DNA from: a virus | Length of the DNA: 20,427 nucleotides | Reading direction: 5' to 3' (one strand) | IMG/VR virus record: IMGVR_UViG_3300019360_000284 | Coordinates: 1-20,427 of that record | Shown: positions 6,904 to 13,887 of the stretch, piece after piece | Numbering within the stretch: the stretch's first letter is position 1 | Layout of the letters: the number at the start of each line of letters is the position of its first letter | Translations under genes and position numbers: made by a program | Notes under the pieces: model-generated | The model's input: only the letters and a program-made list of their open reading frames with translations | Told to the model about the DNA's origin: nothing | The model's database searches: none

Positions 6904-7140
6904 TTGTTGCCAGACGCTGGCAACAAAACAGGACGGCCAAGCCCTTGATATGACTACGTATATATATCTTGTTGACGTTGTTGACGTTGTTGCCATGTAC
7001 CTACGGGCATACACAGGCGCGCACGCATGTAGAGACTGCTGGCAACACGTCAACAGCGGCAACAATCGTCCTAACCATCTGATTTATCAAGGTTTGTTTG
7101 TTGACGCGTTGTTGCCAAACCCCTGACCCATTGGCAACAC
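6904..7140. repeat. Array of eleven 9-bp repeats (YTGTTGMCR), origin or operator candidate
   Basis: Forward copies start at 6904, 6969, 6978, 6987, 7098 and 7109. Reverse copies occupy 6918-6926, 7040-7048, 7048-7056, 7057-7065 and 7132-7140. They form blocks: a convergent pair with 9-bp arms; three in tandem without gaps; three reversed and touching; then two forward and one reversed. A weaker reversed copy lies at 7385-7393. An AT-rich segment (6947-6970) sits between the first two blocks. The array fills the gap between divergent operons. Iterons plus an AT-rich stretch suggest a replication origin; a regulator-binding array is the main alternative. Confidence 0.75.
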
Positions 7141-7491
7141 GCCCGCTTCTCGCGGCACATCCAAAGCATGCCACAGCGCCGCGTCTTTTCCAACTGCAAT
7201 CAATGGGTACGGGTGTGGTGTGGTGGATAGCCACTAGGATCTTGCCCGCCCGCGGGTGCGGGTGATCGAATGCGGCGCACGCCTGCGGCGTGCACGTGGT
7301 GTCCGTCCTAACGCGCGCCCTCTGCGATCGCGCGCGGCGCGATCGCGGCGCGCTCAACTCCTTGATTTTCCAACAAAGATTGGGTGGCAACGCCGAGCAA
7401 TCAAATACCGCTTGCATCTGATCCGATTATCGGACATGCTCTTAGTCATCAACAGGGCGCCTCGCCGATGATCAGGGGCGGAGATAGACAG
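7141..7491. promoter_or_regulatory. Gene-free leader region of the plus-strand module
   Basis: No gene is supported here. Visible structures are a 7-bp stem at 7277-7293, a 10-bp GC-rich inverted repeat built around two GCGATCGC sites (7324-7333 with 7337-7346), and a perfect 13-bp palindrome TCCGATTATCGGA at 7422-7434. The palindrome lies just after TTGCAT (7412-7417), a possible -35 box, in a position where a repressor would block a promoter for the genes starting at 7492. The -10 box is not convincing. Confidence 0.35.
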
Positions 7492-7740
7492 ATGGCTTAC
7501 CGTGACACCCTGCCACAAGCTGAGCGCGAGTTGGTCCGGGCGCTCGAGACCGCGCATCGCGCCGCCTACAATGCCGTCGATGTCGGGGAGCCCGAAGACA
7601 CCAGCTGGTTCCAGGCCGGCACGCTGAGCGATCGTCAAGCTGCCGTCGTCGCGGCTGACCCGATCGTCAAGTTGCTAGCGGAAGCCCAGCGGATCTGGCG
7701 GGCACGCAATGCAGCCCATATCTATTACGACCATATCTGA
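7492..7740 (+). CDS. Hypothetical 82-aa phage protein
   Basis: The chosen start is ATG 7492, preceded by GGGGCGGAG at 8-10 bp; earlier starts (GTG 7384, ATG 7468) lack a site and would run into the upstream control region. The protein is mainly helical and acidic, begins MAYRDTLPQAERELVRALET and ends with RIWRARNAAHIYYDHI. I recognise no family. It is the first gene of a four-gene plus-strand cluster; its stop is one base before the next ATG. Confidence 0.55.
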   Translation: MAYRDTLPQAERELVRALETAHRAAYNAVDVGEPEDTSWFQAGTLSDRQAAVVAADPIVKLLAEAQRIWRARNAAHIYYDHI

Positions 7741-7741
7741 C

Positions 7742-8317
7742 ATGGCCAACCACCCCAACCGCAGCCGCAGCGCGCGGAACGCCGACGCCGGTTTTTTTGA
7801 GGATTGGTCGGAGTGGGCCACCTGGATTTTCCCAGAGCCGGCCCTCTCTCGATACATCGTCCACGTCGCAACCTCGACCGGCGTTGATATGGTGAGCAGG
7901 ATTCCCGGCACGACGGCGCAGCGCCGCGACAGGATGGACGTGTCAAATTTTGCATGGATCGTGCCCGCCGATGGCTGGCGCCACCTCCGCAAGGTTGCGC
8001 CGACTATTGCCGCAGCCGACAACAGCAAGGTCGCCCGACAGCAAGCGGCCTCGCGCCGCCTTGACGCCGCGAACCAGGAGCAATGGCAAAAACACAAGGC
8101 CGAGATGGCGACCGCCGACCCGTTGTTGCGTGAGTTGTGCGAGCGAATCAATGAGATTGCGGATGCCATGCTGCGCGACCGGATCCATGTCACGCCGTGG
8201 GAGCACGATTTTATGGCGCCGATCATCGACAAGCTGTGGCGGTATGGCCCGGCGCTCCGCGTGTCGGACAAGCAGCGCGCCGTCATTGATCGTATCTATT
8301 CTAAGGTTGGCAAATGA
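7742..8317 (+). CDS. Hypothetical 191-aa phage protein
   Basis: The start is ATG 7742, one base after the preceding stop, and the stop overlaps the next ATG (ATGA). The N-terminus is Arg/Asn-rich (MANHPNRSRSARNADAGFFE), followed by a middle with WATWIFPEP. The C-terminus has TPWEHDFM and then RVSDKQRAVIDRIYSKVGK. The combination of a T-P-W-E segment and a later S-x-K-Q-x-x-x-x-x-x-I-Y ending is familiar from small phage proteins in early or replication regions, but I cannot assign a function. A weaker N-terminal extension to 7709 overlaps the preceding gene and is unlikely. Confidence 0.6.
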   Translation: MANHPNRSRSARNADAGFFEDWSEWATWIFPEPALSRYIVHVATSTGVDMVSRIPGTTAQRRDRMDVSNFAWIVPADGWRHLRKVAPTIAAADNSKVARQQAASRRLDAANQEQWQKHKAEMATADPLLRELCERINEIADAMLRDRIHVTPWEHDFMAPIIDKLWRYGPALRVSDKQRAVIDRIYSKVGK

Positions 8318-8541
8318 CGCCCGCCGACCTCGACGCTGCCTGCCGTGCCCTGTTTGGCGACAGCTACAGCGCCGCACAGCTCGGCACCGCGGTCGGGATC
8401 AACGAGCGCAACGCCCGCTACTGGCTCACCGGTGAGCGAGCGCCGCGTGACCCCGACGCCGTGCGGGCAGCGCTGGTGGCGCTGCTAGTGGAGCGCGGCA
8501 GCCAGGTGCAGGCTACGCTGCGGCGGCTGAGGGGCGCGTGA
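8314..8541 (+). CDS. Small helix-turn-helix DNA-binding protein
   Basis: This 75-aa protein starts in an ATGA overlap with the preceding gene. A single helix-turn-helix is visible at about residues 20-44: SAAQLGTAVGINERNARYWL followed by TGERAPRD, the usual signature of Cro-like or transposase-like DNA recognition helices ending in a W-x-x-G turn. The remainder is a helix (VRAALVALLVERGSQVQATL) that could mediate dimerisation. It may regulate this cluster or the repeats upstream; the target is unknown. Confidence 0.65.
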   Translation: MTPADLDAACRALFGDSYSAAQLGTAVGINERNARYWLTGERAPRDPDAVRAALVALLVERGSQVQATLRRLRGA

Positions 8542-8813
8542 TGCGGGCCGCCGACACCGGCGCGCACAAAGGGGGTGTCATCACGCTCGATTGCGTCACC
8601 AGCCCGCGCCTGGTCGTCGAGTGCCGGCGATGCACCCGCAAGGGCGACTATCGCGTCAGCACGATGCGCCAGCGCTTCGGTGAGCGCGCGTCACTGGTCG
8701 ACATCTTGCGCGAGTTATCGGCCGACTGTCCGCGGGCGCAGAAGGTGCGCCGGAGGATCTACAGCGATATGTGCGAAGCGCGATGGGTCGACGTCGCGAA
8801 ATCGATAGGTTAA
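8541..8813 (+). CDS. Small Cys-motif protein, probably zinc-binding
   Basis: The start is ATG 8541 in a TGATG overlap (GTG 8538 also possible), with GAGGGG about 6 bp upstream; the product is 90 residues. It contains a CRRCTRKGDYRV knuckle, then an LSADCPRA segment and a later MCEARW. This matches a common small phage and proteobacterial pattern: C-x-x-C with G-x-Y after it, then D-C-P and a final C-x-A/G-R. The four cysteines could hold a zinc ion. The role is unknown; nucleic-acid or protein binding is likely. It is the last gene of the cluster and converges on the gene ending at 8869. Confidence 0.6.
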   Translation: MRAADTGAHKGGVITLDCVTSPRLVVECRRCTRKGDYRVSTMRQRFGERASLVDILRELSADCPRAQKVRRRIYSDMCEARWVDVAKSIG

Positions 8814-8821
8814 CCGTCGCC

Positions 8822-8835
8822 CGCCGGCGCCGGCG
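8822..8835. other. 14-bp GC palindrome between convergent operons
   Basis: CGCCGGCGCCGGCG is a perfect palindrome in the 55-bp gap between the stops of two convergent genes. No T-run follows on either strand, so intrinsic termination is doubtful. It may act as a weak bidirectional barrier or simply reflect G+C bias. Confidence 0.25.
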
Positions 8836-8868
8836 CCGACGACGATGATGGCGGAAAAGAAGGACTAG

Positions 8869-9135
8869 CTAACGGCCGCGTCTGGCGTAGTGATCGTCCA
8901 GCATGGCCAGCGCCTGGCGCAGCACGTCACGCAGATCGCGCTTGCCCCAGAACGTCACAGCTGAGCTGTCGTCGTCACCAGGCCGGTGCATGAACGGCCC
9001 TTGATGCTGCTGGCCGTTCACGGTCGCCGGCAGTTCGAGATAGAGGCGCAGACCCGTAAACGTTTGCCCGTCGATCTCCTTGCTGATGATCTCGACGCGC
9101 TCGGTCATTTCCTCGGCGTAAACGTTAACTCGCAT
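8869..9135 (-). CDS. Conserved-type 88-aa phage protein
   Basis: The start is ATG 9135 with a strong AAGGAGGAGG site, lying inside the last 31 bp of the helicase gene. The protein begins MRVNVYAEEMTERVEIISKE, continues with FTGLRLYLELP and HRPGDDDSSAVTFWGKRDL, and ends with a Leu-rich helix. The V-Y-A-E-E and F-W-G-K-R-D-L segments recur in small uncharacterised phage proteins in my recall. The strong site suggests independent high translation. It is the last gene of the minus-strand replication operon. Confidence 0.7.
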   Translation of the reverse strand: MRVNVYAEEMTERVEIISKEIDGQTFTGLRLYLELPATVNGQQHQGPFMHRPGDDDSSAVTFWGKRDLRDVLRQALAMLDDHYARRGR

Positions 9136-11138
9136 TTGTCTTCCTCCTCCTTGACCTCGCCCAGCAGCGCGCCGATCGGCACGCAGACACACCATTGCGG
9201 GCCGGCGTCGATGCGCTGCTTCGCGTCGAACGCGCCCGGCACACGCTTGGCCGCCTGGACCCAGACGCCGGCCTGCCAGCGCGTGCCGTGAAAGATGCGC
9301 TCCAGGCCGTTGGCCGACATCGCGATCGCCAGGTGCGGCGAGCGCTCGCGGCCCGCGACGCGCGGGCGCACCACGCGCAGGCCGATGCGGATCAGGCCAT
9401 CCTGCGCCTTGTCCGGCGTGATCTCGGCCGGCAGTAGCGTGCGCTCGTCGTGGTCGCGGCGCGCCTCGTCCAGCTCGAGCGGCCGCAGTTGGGCTGCGAT
9501 CGCGGCGAGCTGGCGCACGGTGTAGCGCTGGCCCTTGTCCCATGGCTCGATCAGGCTGGAGCCCAGCTTGCCCAGCATCTGATCGTGATCGCGGCCGGCC
9601 GCCTCCAGCAGCTTCTTGATGTCCGGCACAAGCGGTTGCGCTAGTTCTTCCACGTCATCCTCCGTTGCTACGGTGTCGAACAGCAGCGCGTGCTGCATGG
9701 CGAGCACGGTGCCGAACACGTCGGCCGACCGGTTGCCTATGTTGCTGCTGAGGTAGTCCCACCATGGCGCCATCAACTCATCCCAGCGCGACCAGGCGTC
9801 GATGATGCGCCGGCGGAACGCCTGGCCGATGACACCTACGCGCGCCGCATCCCAGCGGAAGCGGCCGGAACCGCCCTGCAGCGGCTGCAGTTCCATGAGC
9901 AGCAGCCGGCTGAGATCCTGCGGCGGCAACGGCAGGCGCAGGATCGAGGAAAACATGAAGCAGCTGGTGACGGTGAACTCGACCGCCTTGTGGTCGGCGC
10001 CGCCGCGCGTGATGGTGCCCTTGGACGCGGCGCGCCGCATCAATTCGACGATGGCCGTGCGCTTCCTGTTTTCGGCGTCGGCTTCGAGTTCATCGATGGC
10101 CACGGGCAGCGCGCGAAAGCCGAGCCGCTGCCAGATGCCGGCGCCCGAGGCATCATCGGACTGCACCACGCAGCGCTGCGCGCCGCCCATCGCGGTGTAG
10201 GTCACGCGCTGCAGCTCGCTCTTGCCGTTGCTGTAGTCGCCCGTGAACCACTCTGACGGCCGCCACTGCAGCGCGCCCGACACGATGGCGCAGCCGGTGA
10301 AGCCCAGGTGCAGGCGCGCGTCCAGTTCACCACGCGCCCACTGCCACCGGCGATATAGCTGCAGCAGCTCGCCGGCCGGCCCCGACCAGGTCCCGGCGGC
10401 CGGATCCCACGTCGAGGCGATCGCCTCGCTGCGCGACAGGGGTCGGGGCTGGCGTGCGCCCATGGGATAGACCAGCTCGCCGATCTGGCCTGGCGACTGC
10501 GACCGCTCGCGGCCCTCCTCCTCCCAGCTCACGATCGCGTCGCCCATGTGCCACATCAGGCGGCTGGCGTCGTCGCGCCAGGCGCCGACGCCGCGCACGC
10601 GCTGCATCGGCTCGAACGTGCCACCGGTCGACGCTTCGCCGCACGCCGCGACCAGCGCTCGCTTGAGGCGGTCGCGGTCGATGCCGTTGATGTCGCCGTG
10701 CTGATTGACGCGCGGAAAATGCTCATCGGCCCAGCGCTGCGCATGCTTGGCCTTGAACAGATCATCGACGCCATTTTGCCCCAGCTCGCCCGCTTCCTTG
10801 GGGACGAACTGGCCGAGCGCGTCGATGAAATAGTAGGTGCTGCCGTCAACGCCCAGGCATGTCACCGGGCAGTCCGCCGGCAGCGGCTTGAACGGCTTGC
10901 CGCCGCCCTTCTTCTTACGGCTGGGTGCGGGGTCATCGTCGGACGCATCATCGGCCGGCGGCGGCGGAGCCTTGCCGCCGTTGCCGGTAGCGGTCCGCGC
11001 CTCCTCCTCGCGCCGACGCCGCGCGTCTTCCAGCGACACGACAGCCGCCCGCTCCTGCTCGTTGTTGAAATACGACGCGAGGGCCGACGCGTTGTCAGGC
11101 GGCTCGTTAGGGTCTGGCGTCTTGGGAGCGTCGGCCAT
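9105..11138 (-). CDS. Phage P-loop ATPase, probable replicative helicase
   Basis: This 677-aa protein has a disordered, Pro/Asp-rich N-terminus (about residues 40-80), an intermediate domain, and an ATPase core. A Walker A motif, GDYSNGKS, is at residues 300-307, a Walker B motif, AIDE, at 347-350, and a sensor-like TSCFMFSSI at 391-399 is followed by DLSRLLLMEL, which could supply the arginine finger. This order fits helicases of the D5/SF3 or related phage type that work with a Toprim primase, and the primase is encoded just upstream. The start is ATG 11138 with AAGGAAG about 8 bp upstream. Exact superfamily is not certain from sight, and the C-terminal 250 residues are unassigned. Confidence 0.75.
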   Translation of the reverse strand: MADAPKTPDPNEPPDNASALASYFNNEQERAAVVSLEDARRRREEEARTATGNGGKAPPPPADDASDDDPAPSRKKKGGGKPFKPLPADCPVTCLGVDGSTYYFIDALGQFVPKEAGELGQNGVDDLFKAKHAQRWADEHFPRVNQHGDINGIDRDRLKRALVAACGEASTGGTFEPMQRVRGVGAWRDDASRLMWHMGDAIVSWEEEGRERSQSPGQIGELVYPMGARQPRPLSRSEAIASTWDPAAGTWSGPAGELLQLYRRWQWARGELDARLHLGFTGCAIVSGALQWRPSEWFTGDYSNGKSELQRVTYTAMGGAQRCVVQSDDASGAGIWQRLGFRALPVAIDELEADAENRKRTAIVELMRRAASKGTITRGGADHKAVEFTVTSCFMFSSILRLPLPPQDLSRLLLMELQPLQGGSGRFRWDAARVGVIGQAFRRRIIDAWSRWDELMAPWWDYLSSNIGNRSADVFGTVLAMQHALLFDTVATEDDVEELAQPLVPDIKKLLEAAGRDHDQMLGKLGSSLIEPWDKGQRYTVRQLAAIAAQLRPLELDEARRDHDERTLLPAEITPDKAQDGLIRIGLRVVRPRVAGRERSPHLAIAMSANGLERIFHGTRWQAGVWVQAAKRVPGAFDAKQRIDAGPQWCVCVPIGALLGEVKEEEDKCELTFTPRK

Positions 11139-11160
11139 TGTAGGTCTTCCTTACGCGGTA

Positions 11161-12303
11161 CTACGTCGCGGCGCGCCGCAACATGTCGTTCCAGTCCTGG
11201 ATGCCTGGCGGCGGCCCGACGGGCAGGCATTCGCGGCCGGCAGTGCGGTGCGCCGCGACCGCGCGCTCGCGCCCGAGGCGGGCGGCCCCGTTGCCGTCGT
11301 CGCGATCGTGTGCCAGCACGACGCGCGCGAAGCACGCTGGCAATTCGACGTTGGCCAGCCCGGCGAGCGAGCCGGTGGCGCCGATGCGCCTAGCCGGCAT
11401 GACGGACGCGAGCGCAAAGCCGTTCTCGATGCCCTCGGTCAGCGTGATTTCGCTGTTCTCCGGCGCGCGCGACCACGGCACGCCGCGCTTGATCTCGCCG
11501 GTGCGTGGATCGACACGCTCACCAGCCCACAGGCGGATGCAGCAGCCTGTCGTGGGACCAAGCACGATCTTGCCCTTGATCGGCTTGCCGACGCGGTCCC
11601 TGCCCTCGTGTTCCTCGCGAACACGGTCCCAGCGATCGCCGTCGCGCTGCACCAGGTAGGTGCGGTGGATCGCGACCAGCTCGCCGGCCAGGTTCACATA
11701 GCAGGCCACCATCGCGGGCAGCTTACGACCCAGCTGCGGGTGGTCGAGCGCCGGCGCGAATTTCAGGCAGCCGGGCACGTGGTTCCAATGCGTCGACAGC
11801 TTGCGCAGTGAGATGCCGCGACCGGCGAGATACCCCTCGACTGGCGTGTCGAGGATCTGGTCCTGCAGCTCACGGAACCAGATGCGCCGCGCCAGCACAC
11901 GATTGGCCTTGGCCTGGCGCTCGGCATCGACTGCCGCTCGCTTGGCGGCCAGCGCGCGCCGGCGGATGTCTTCATCGCTCAACGTCGGCACGCGTCCGCC
12001 GAGCCAGTCGAGCGCAAAGGCATACGCATCCTTCATCGGCAGATGCTTGGCGTAGGCGATCAGGCCCAACGCGTCGCCGCCGATCTGACCACCGCCGTGG
12101 TGACACCAGATGCCGCGCTTGGCGCCCTTCGTGACTACGACCAGGCTGTCACCCGGCCCGCCGTCTCGCGTGCTGTCCGCCCACCATTCCCCGCGCCGCG
12201 CATTTTCGTGCGAACAGCCGATGAGGTCGGGCAACAAGCGCTCCAGCACGCCTGTCGCCGCCAGGGCGGCGTTGACATCGGCGATCGAGAAGCGCGGCCG
12301 CAT
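11161..12303 (-). CDS. Toprim-domain DNA primase
   Basis: This 380-aa primase would make RNA primers for phage DNA synthesis. The N-terminal region has Cys30, His32, Cys67 and His68 spaced like a degenerate zinc-binding module with WCHHGGGQIGGDALGLIAY. The middle resembles the domain that precedes Toprim in phage primases (YLAGRGIS, LPAMVACYVNLAGELVAIHR). The C-terminal Toprim fold is clear: LTEGIENGFAL with Glu290 and VVLAHDRDDGNG with Asp333 and Asp335, ending in GIQDWNDML. ATG 12303 overlaps the preceding stop in a TGATG junction; frames that extend further upstream are shadows of other genes. It is followed 22 bp later by the helicase gene. Confidence 0.85.
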   Translation of the reverse strand: MRPRFSIADVNAALAATGVLERLLPDLIGCSHENARRGEWWADSTRDGGPGDSLVVVTKGAKRGIWCHHGGGQIGGDALGLIAYAKHLPMKDAYAFALDWLGGRVPTLSDEDIRRRALAAKRAAVDAERQAKANRVLARRIWFRELQDQILDTPVEGYLAGRGISLRKLSTHWNHVPGCLKFAPALDHPQLGRKLPAMVACYVNLAGELVAIHRTYLVQRDGDRWDRVREEHEGRDRVGKPIKGKIVLGPTTGCCIRLWAGERVDPRTGEIKRGVPWSRAPENSEITLTEGIENGFALASVMPARRIGATGSLAGLANVELPACFARVVLAHDRDDGNGAARLGRERAVAAHRTAGRECLPVGPPPGIQDWNDMLRRAAT

Positions 12304-12467
12304 CACCAACATCCGTGCACACAAGCGACGCCAACGATCGCGAGGCAGGCACCGACCAGGCCGCCGGCGACGATCAGCGGCGTCATGGCGAGGGCGAACA
12401 GCCAGCCGATGGCGCCCATGATGATGACGCCGGCGAGCGCGCCGAGCGGAACAAGTGCGGCGATCAT
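12303..12467 (-). CDS. 54-aa small membrane protein
   Basis: The gene starts with ATG 12467 in an ATGA overlap with the TSCPD-like gene and stops in a TGATG overlap with the primase gene, so it is tightly tiled. The product is almost wholly hydrophobic: two probable membrane helices (about residues 3-22, LVPLGALAGVIIMGAIGWLF, and 25-48, ending near GACLAIVGVA) with a short loop. It lacks a signal peptide and catalytic motif. Its role in a replication operon is unknown; membrane anchoring of the replication complex or a superinfection function are possible but unproven. Confidence 0.6.
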   Translation of the reverse strand: MIAALVPLGALAGVIIMGAIGWLFALAMTPLIVAGGLVGACLAIVGVACVHGCW

Positions 12468-12991
12468 GCCGGCCTCGGCGCGGCGGTGGCTTTGCGGATG
12501 TGGCGCTGCGCCCAGCAGGCGGCCTCGACCACGGCGCCAAGCGGCGAGGCGACCGGTATCGGCGCGCCGTCGAACAGATCGACCAAGCCGGCGTGGTCGT
12601 CGTGCGAGCGGGTCGAGGCCAGCTTGTCGCGCAGGCCGTGCGGCGAGAAGCCCAGCCGCAGCAGGAACGACACGGTACGGCCGAAGTCGTCCATCACCCG
12701 TTCCATCAGCGCGTCGCGATGCGCCGGCTGGTCGCGGTCCTGGCCGTGGCCGGGCCGTACGAACACCTCGACCACGTCGAGCGTACTGGGATCGATGCCG
12801 CAGCCGCAGAACAGCGTGAGCGCATAGCCGCGGTCGGGCTGGCTGTAGACGCACTTGACCATGATCTGCGGCCGACGCGCGGGCAGCGGCCGCAGGATCG
12901 CCTGGCCGCCCGCCTCAAGCTGGCGCCGCTCGGCTACGTTCTCTTCGATCTGCGCCAGGCGTGCCGACAAGGCGAGATGGTGGGCGTCCAT
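12464..12991 (-). CDS. TSCPD-like protein (orphan ribonucleotide reductase tail domain)
   Basis: This 175-aa protein starts at ATG 12991, one base after the preceding stop. The N-terminal 30 residues form a helix (HHLALSARLAQIEENVAER). The rest resembles the TSCPD domain found at the end of B12-dependent ribonucleotide reductases and as a stand-alone phage protein: a VVEVFVRPGHG strand, a long helix with MDDFGRTVSFLLRLGFSPHG, and SPLGAVVEAACWA near the end, parallel to the A-S-P-I-G-A-x-x-x-x motif. No reductase catalytic domain is present nearby. Its function is unknown; a link to nucleotide metabolism is suggested only by homology. Assignment is from pattern memory and only moderately certain. 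Confidence 0.6.
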   Translation of the reverse strand: MDAHHLALSARLAQIEENVAERRQLEAGGQAILRPLPARRPQIMVKCVYSQPDRGYALTLFCGCGIDPSTLDVVEVFVRPGHGQDRDQPAHRDALMERVMDDFGRTVSFLLRLGFSPHGLRDKLASTRSHDDHAGLVDLFDGAPIPVASPLGAVVEAACWAQRHIRKATAAPRPA

Positions 12992-12992
12992 G

Positions 12993-13187
12993 TCAGCGCC
13001 TCGCCGGGCGGTGCTTGCGCGCCAGGCGCGCCTTGTTGGTGGCGTTGCGATAGGTCCGCCGCACAACGGCGCCCCATGGATCGGTCCAGATGTGCCCGAG
13101 CTTCAGGCGGGCCGGCGGGCGGCTCTTGTGGCGATCGCATCGATCGCTGTCGTGGTCGGCGAGCAGCCGACGCTCGGCGGCGTTCAT
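12993..13187 (-). CDS. Hypothetical 64-aa basic phage protein
   Basis: The ATG at 13187 lies one base after the stop of the HTH gene, and the stop is one base before the next ATG. The protein is rich in Arg and Lys, begins MNAAERRLLADHDSDRCDRH and continues with LKLGHIWTDPWGAVVRR and a basic C-terminus. No domain is recognised. The positive charge would suit nucleic-acid binding. Reality of the gene rests on its tight tiling within the operon. Confidence 0.5.
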   Translation of the reverse strand: MNAAERRLLADHDSDRCDRHKSRPPARLKLGHIWTDPWGAVVRRTYRNATNKARLARKHRPARR

Positions 13188-13188
13188 G

Positions 13189-13537
13189 TCAGGCCGCCGC
13201 CTTGATGACGCGCGCCGTGGCGTTCTTGCGCTGCCAGCCGCGCTTGCGCGCCATCAGGTTGACGGTGGTCACGTGGCAGCCGTGCCGCGCGGCAATCTCG
13301 GCCGAGGGATCGCCGCGCTCGAATTCCGCCTGCATGGTCCCGTCGTCGAGGTCGCTGCGCGGACCGCACTTGGCGCGTGCGGCCGGATCTGGCGACGCGC
13401 CACGCGGTCGCTTTGCTACGGGCGTCGCCCCCCCCCGGCGACAGCATGCTTTCAAGCGCCGCGATCGCGACATCGATGCGCTCGCGCTGCGCGCGCAGCG
13501 CGTCGAGGGCTGGTTGGATCGGATCGTTGTCCCGCAT
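13189..13537 (-). pseudogene. HTH protein gene, frameshifted at a nine-base G tract
   Basis: The N-terminal part is read from ATG 13537 (MRDNDPIQPALDALRAQRER, a helical region) with GGGGAGAGA about 9 bp upstream. The C-terminal part lies in a different frame and ends at 13189, one base before the next gene; it contains ARHGCHVTTVNLMARKRGW, a clear helix-turn-helix. The two halves meet at nine consecutive G residues on the minus strand (13428-13436). Removing one G would give a continuous 115-residue protein. Either the tract is a sequencing error, the gene is mutated, or expression depends on slippage at the tract. The unshifted N-terminal frame ends at 13184 with a meaningless Arg-rich tail. 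Confidence 0.7.
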
Positions 13538-13556
13538 GGGCGTCTCTCTCCCCTCG

Positions 13557-13586
13557 AAAAACCCCGGCGCACACGGTGCGCCGGGG
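13557..13586 (-). terminator. Intrinsic terminator after the cro operon
   Basis: On the minus strand a 10-bp stem (13577-13586 with 13562-13571, sequence CCCCGGCGCA in the lower arm), extended by one more C-G pair around a three-base loop, is followed directly by five T residues (13557-13561). This is the best intrinsic terminator in the window. It lies 14 bp beyond the stop at 13600 and separates the cro operon from the replication operon. Confidence 0.85.
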
Positions 13587-13599
13587 AGGTGTTAGATGA

Positions 13600-13887
13600 T
13601 TAGGACGAAGGGCTTGGCCGTCCGTCCGCTCGGCTCGCACCGAGGTCGTTGTCCCGCTGGGCAAGCCAGCCGGGATCATTCGCGTTGCGTTCCTTGATCC
13701 ACGTGCCGGCCCGGCGGTGCCAGCGCTCGCCGTTGGCGGCGTGTTCCACGCGGCACGAGCTGCGGCGGTAGTGCTTGTCGGCGTTGTTCATCGCCGCGCT
13801 CAACGTGTTGTGCGGCAGGCCCCGGCTCCCGAACACGAGGCGGCCGTTGTCGACCACGTCCAGGCGCCAGGGCCTGCCGGCGCTCAT
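13600..13887 (-). CDS. Hypothetical 95-aa protein of the cro operon
   Basis: The ATG at 13887 overlaps the stop of the Cro-like gene (ATGA), and the gene ends just before the intrinsic terminator. The protein begins MSAGRPWRLDVVDNGRLVFG, has RSSCRVEHAANGERWHRRAG in the middle, and a Ser/Arg-rich tail. I recognise no motif. By position it would be expressed with Cro right after induction. A regulator or early accessory role is possible but not shown. Confidence 0.6.
   Translation of the reverse strand: MSAGRPWRLDVVDNGRLVFGSRGLPHNTLSAAMNNADKHYRRSSCRVEHAANGERWHRRAGTWIKERNANDPGWLAQRDNDLGASRADGRPSPSS

Noticed and set aside
6904-7140. A CRISPR array
   Set aside because: The repeats are only 9 bp, occur in both directions and often touch, with no regular spacers and no cas genes.
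10548-11811. Long plus-strand frames opposite the primase and helicase genes
   Set aside because: The minus strand carries Walker and Toprim motifs with good ribosome binding sites; the plus-strand frames have neither.
12303-12854. A 183-codon version of the small membrane protein
   Set aside because: The upstream 129 codons are an Arg-rich shadow of the TSCPD-like gene; the ATG at 12467 with an ATGA overlap is the natural start.
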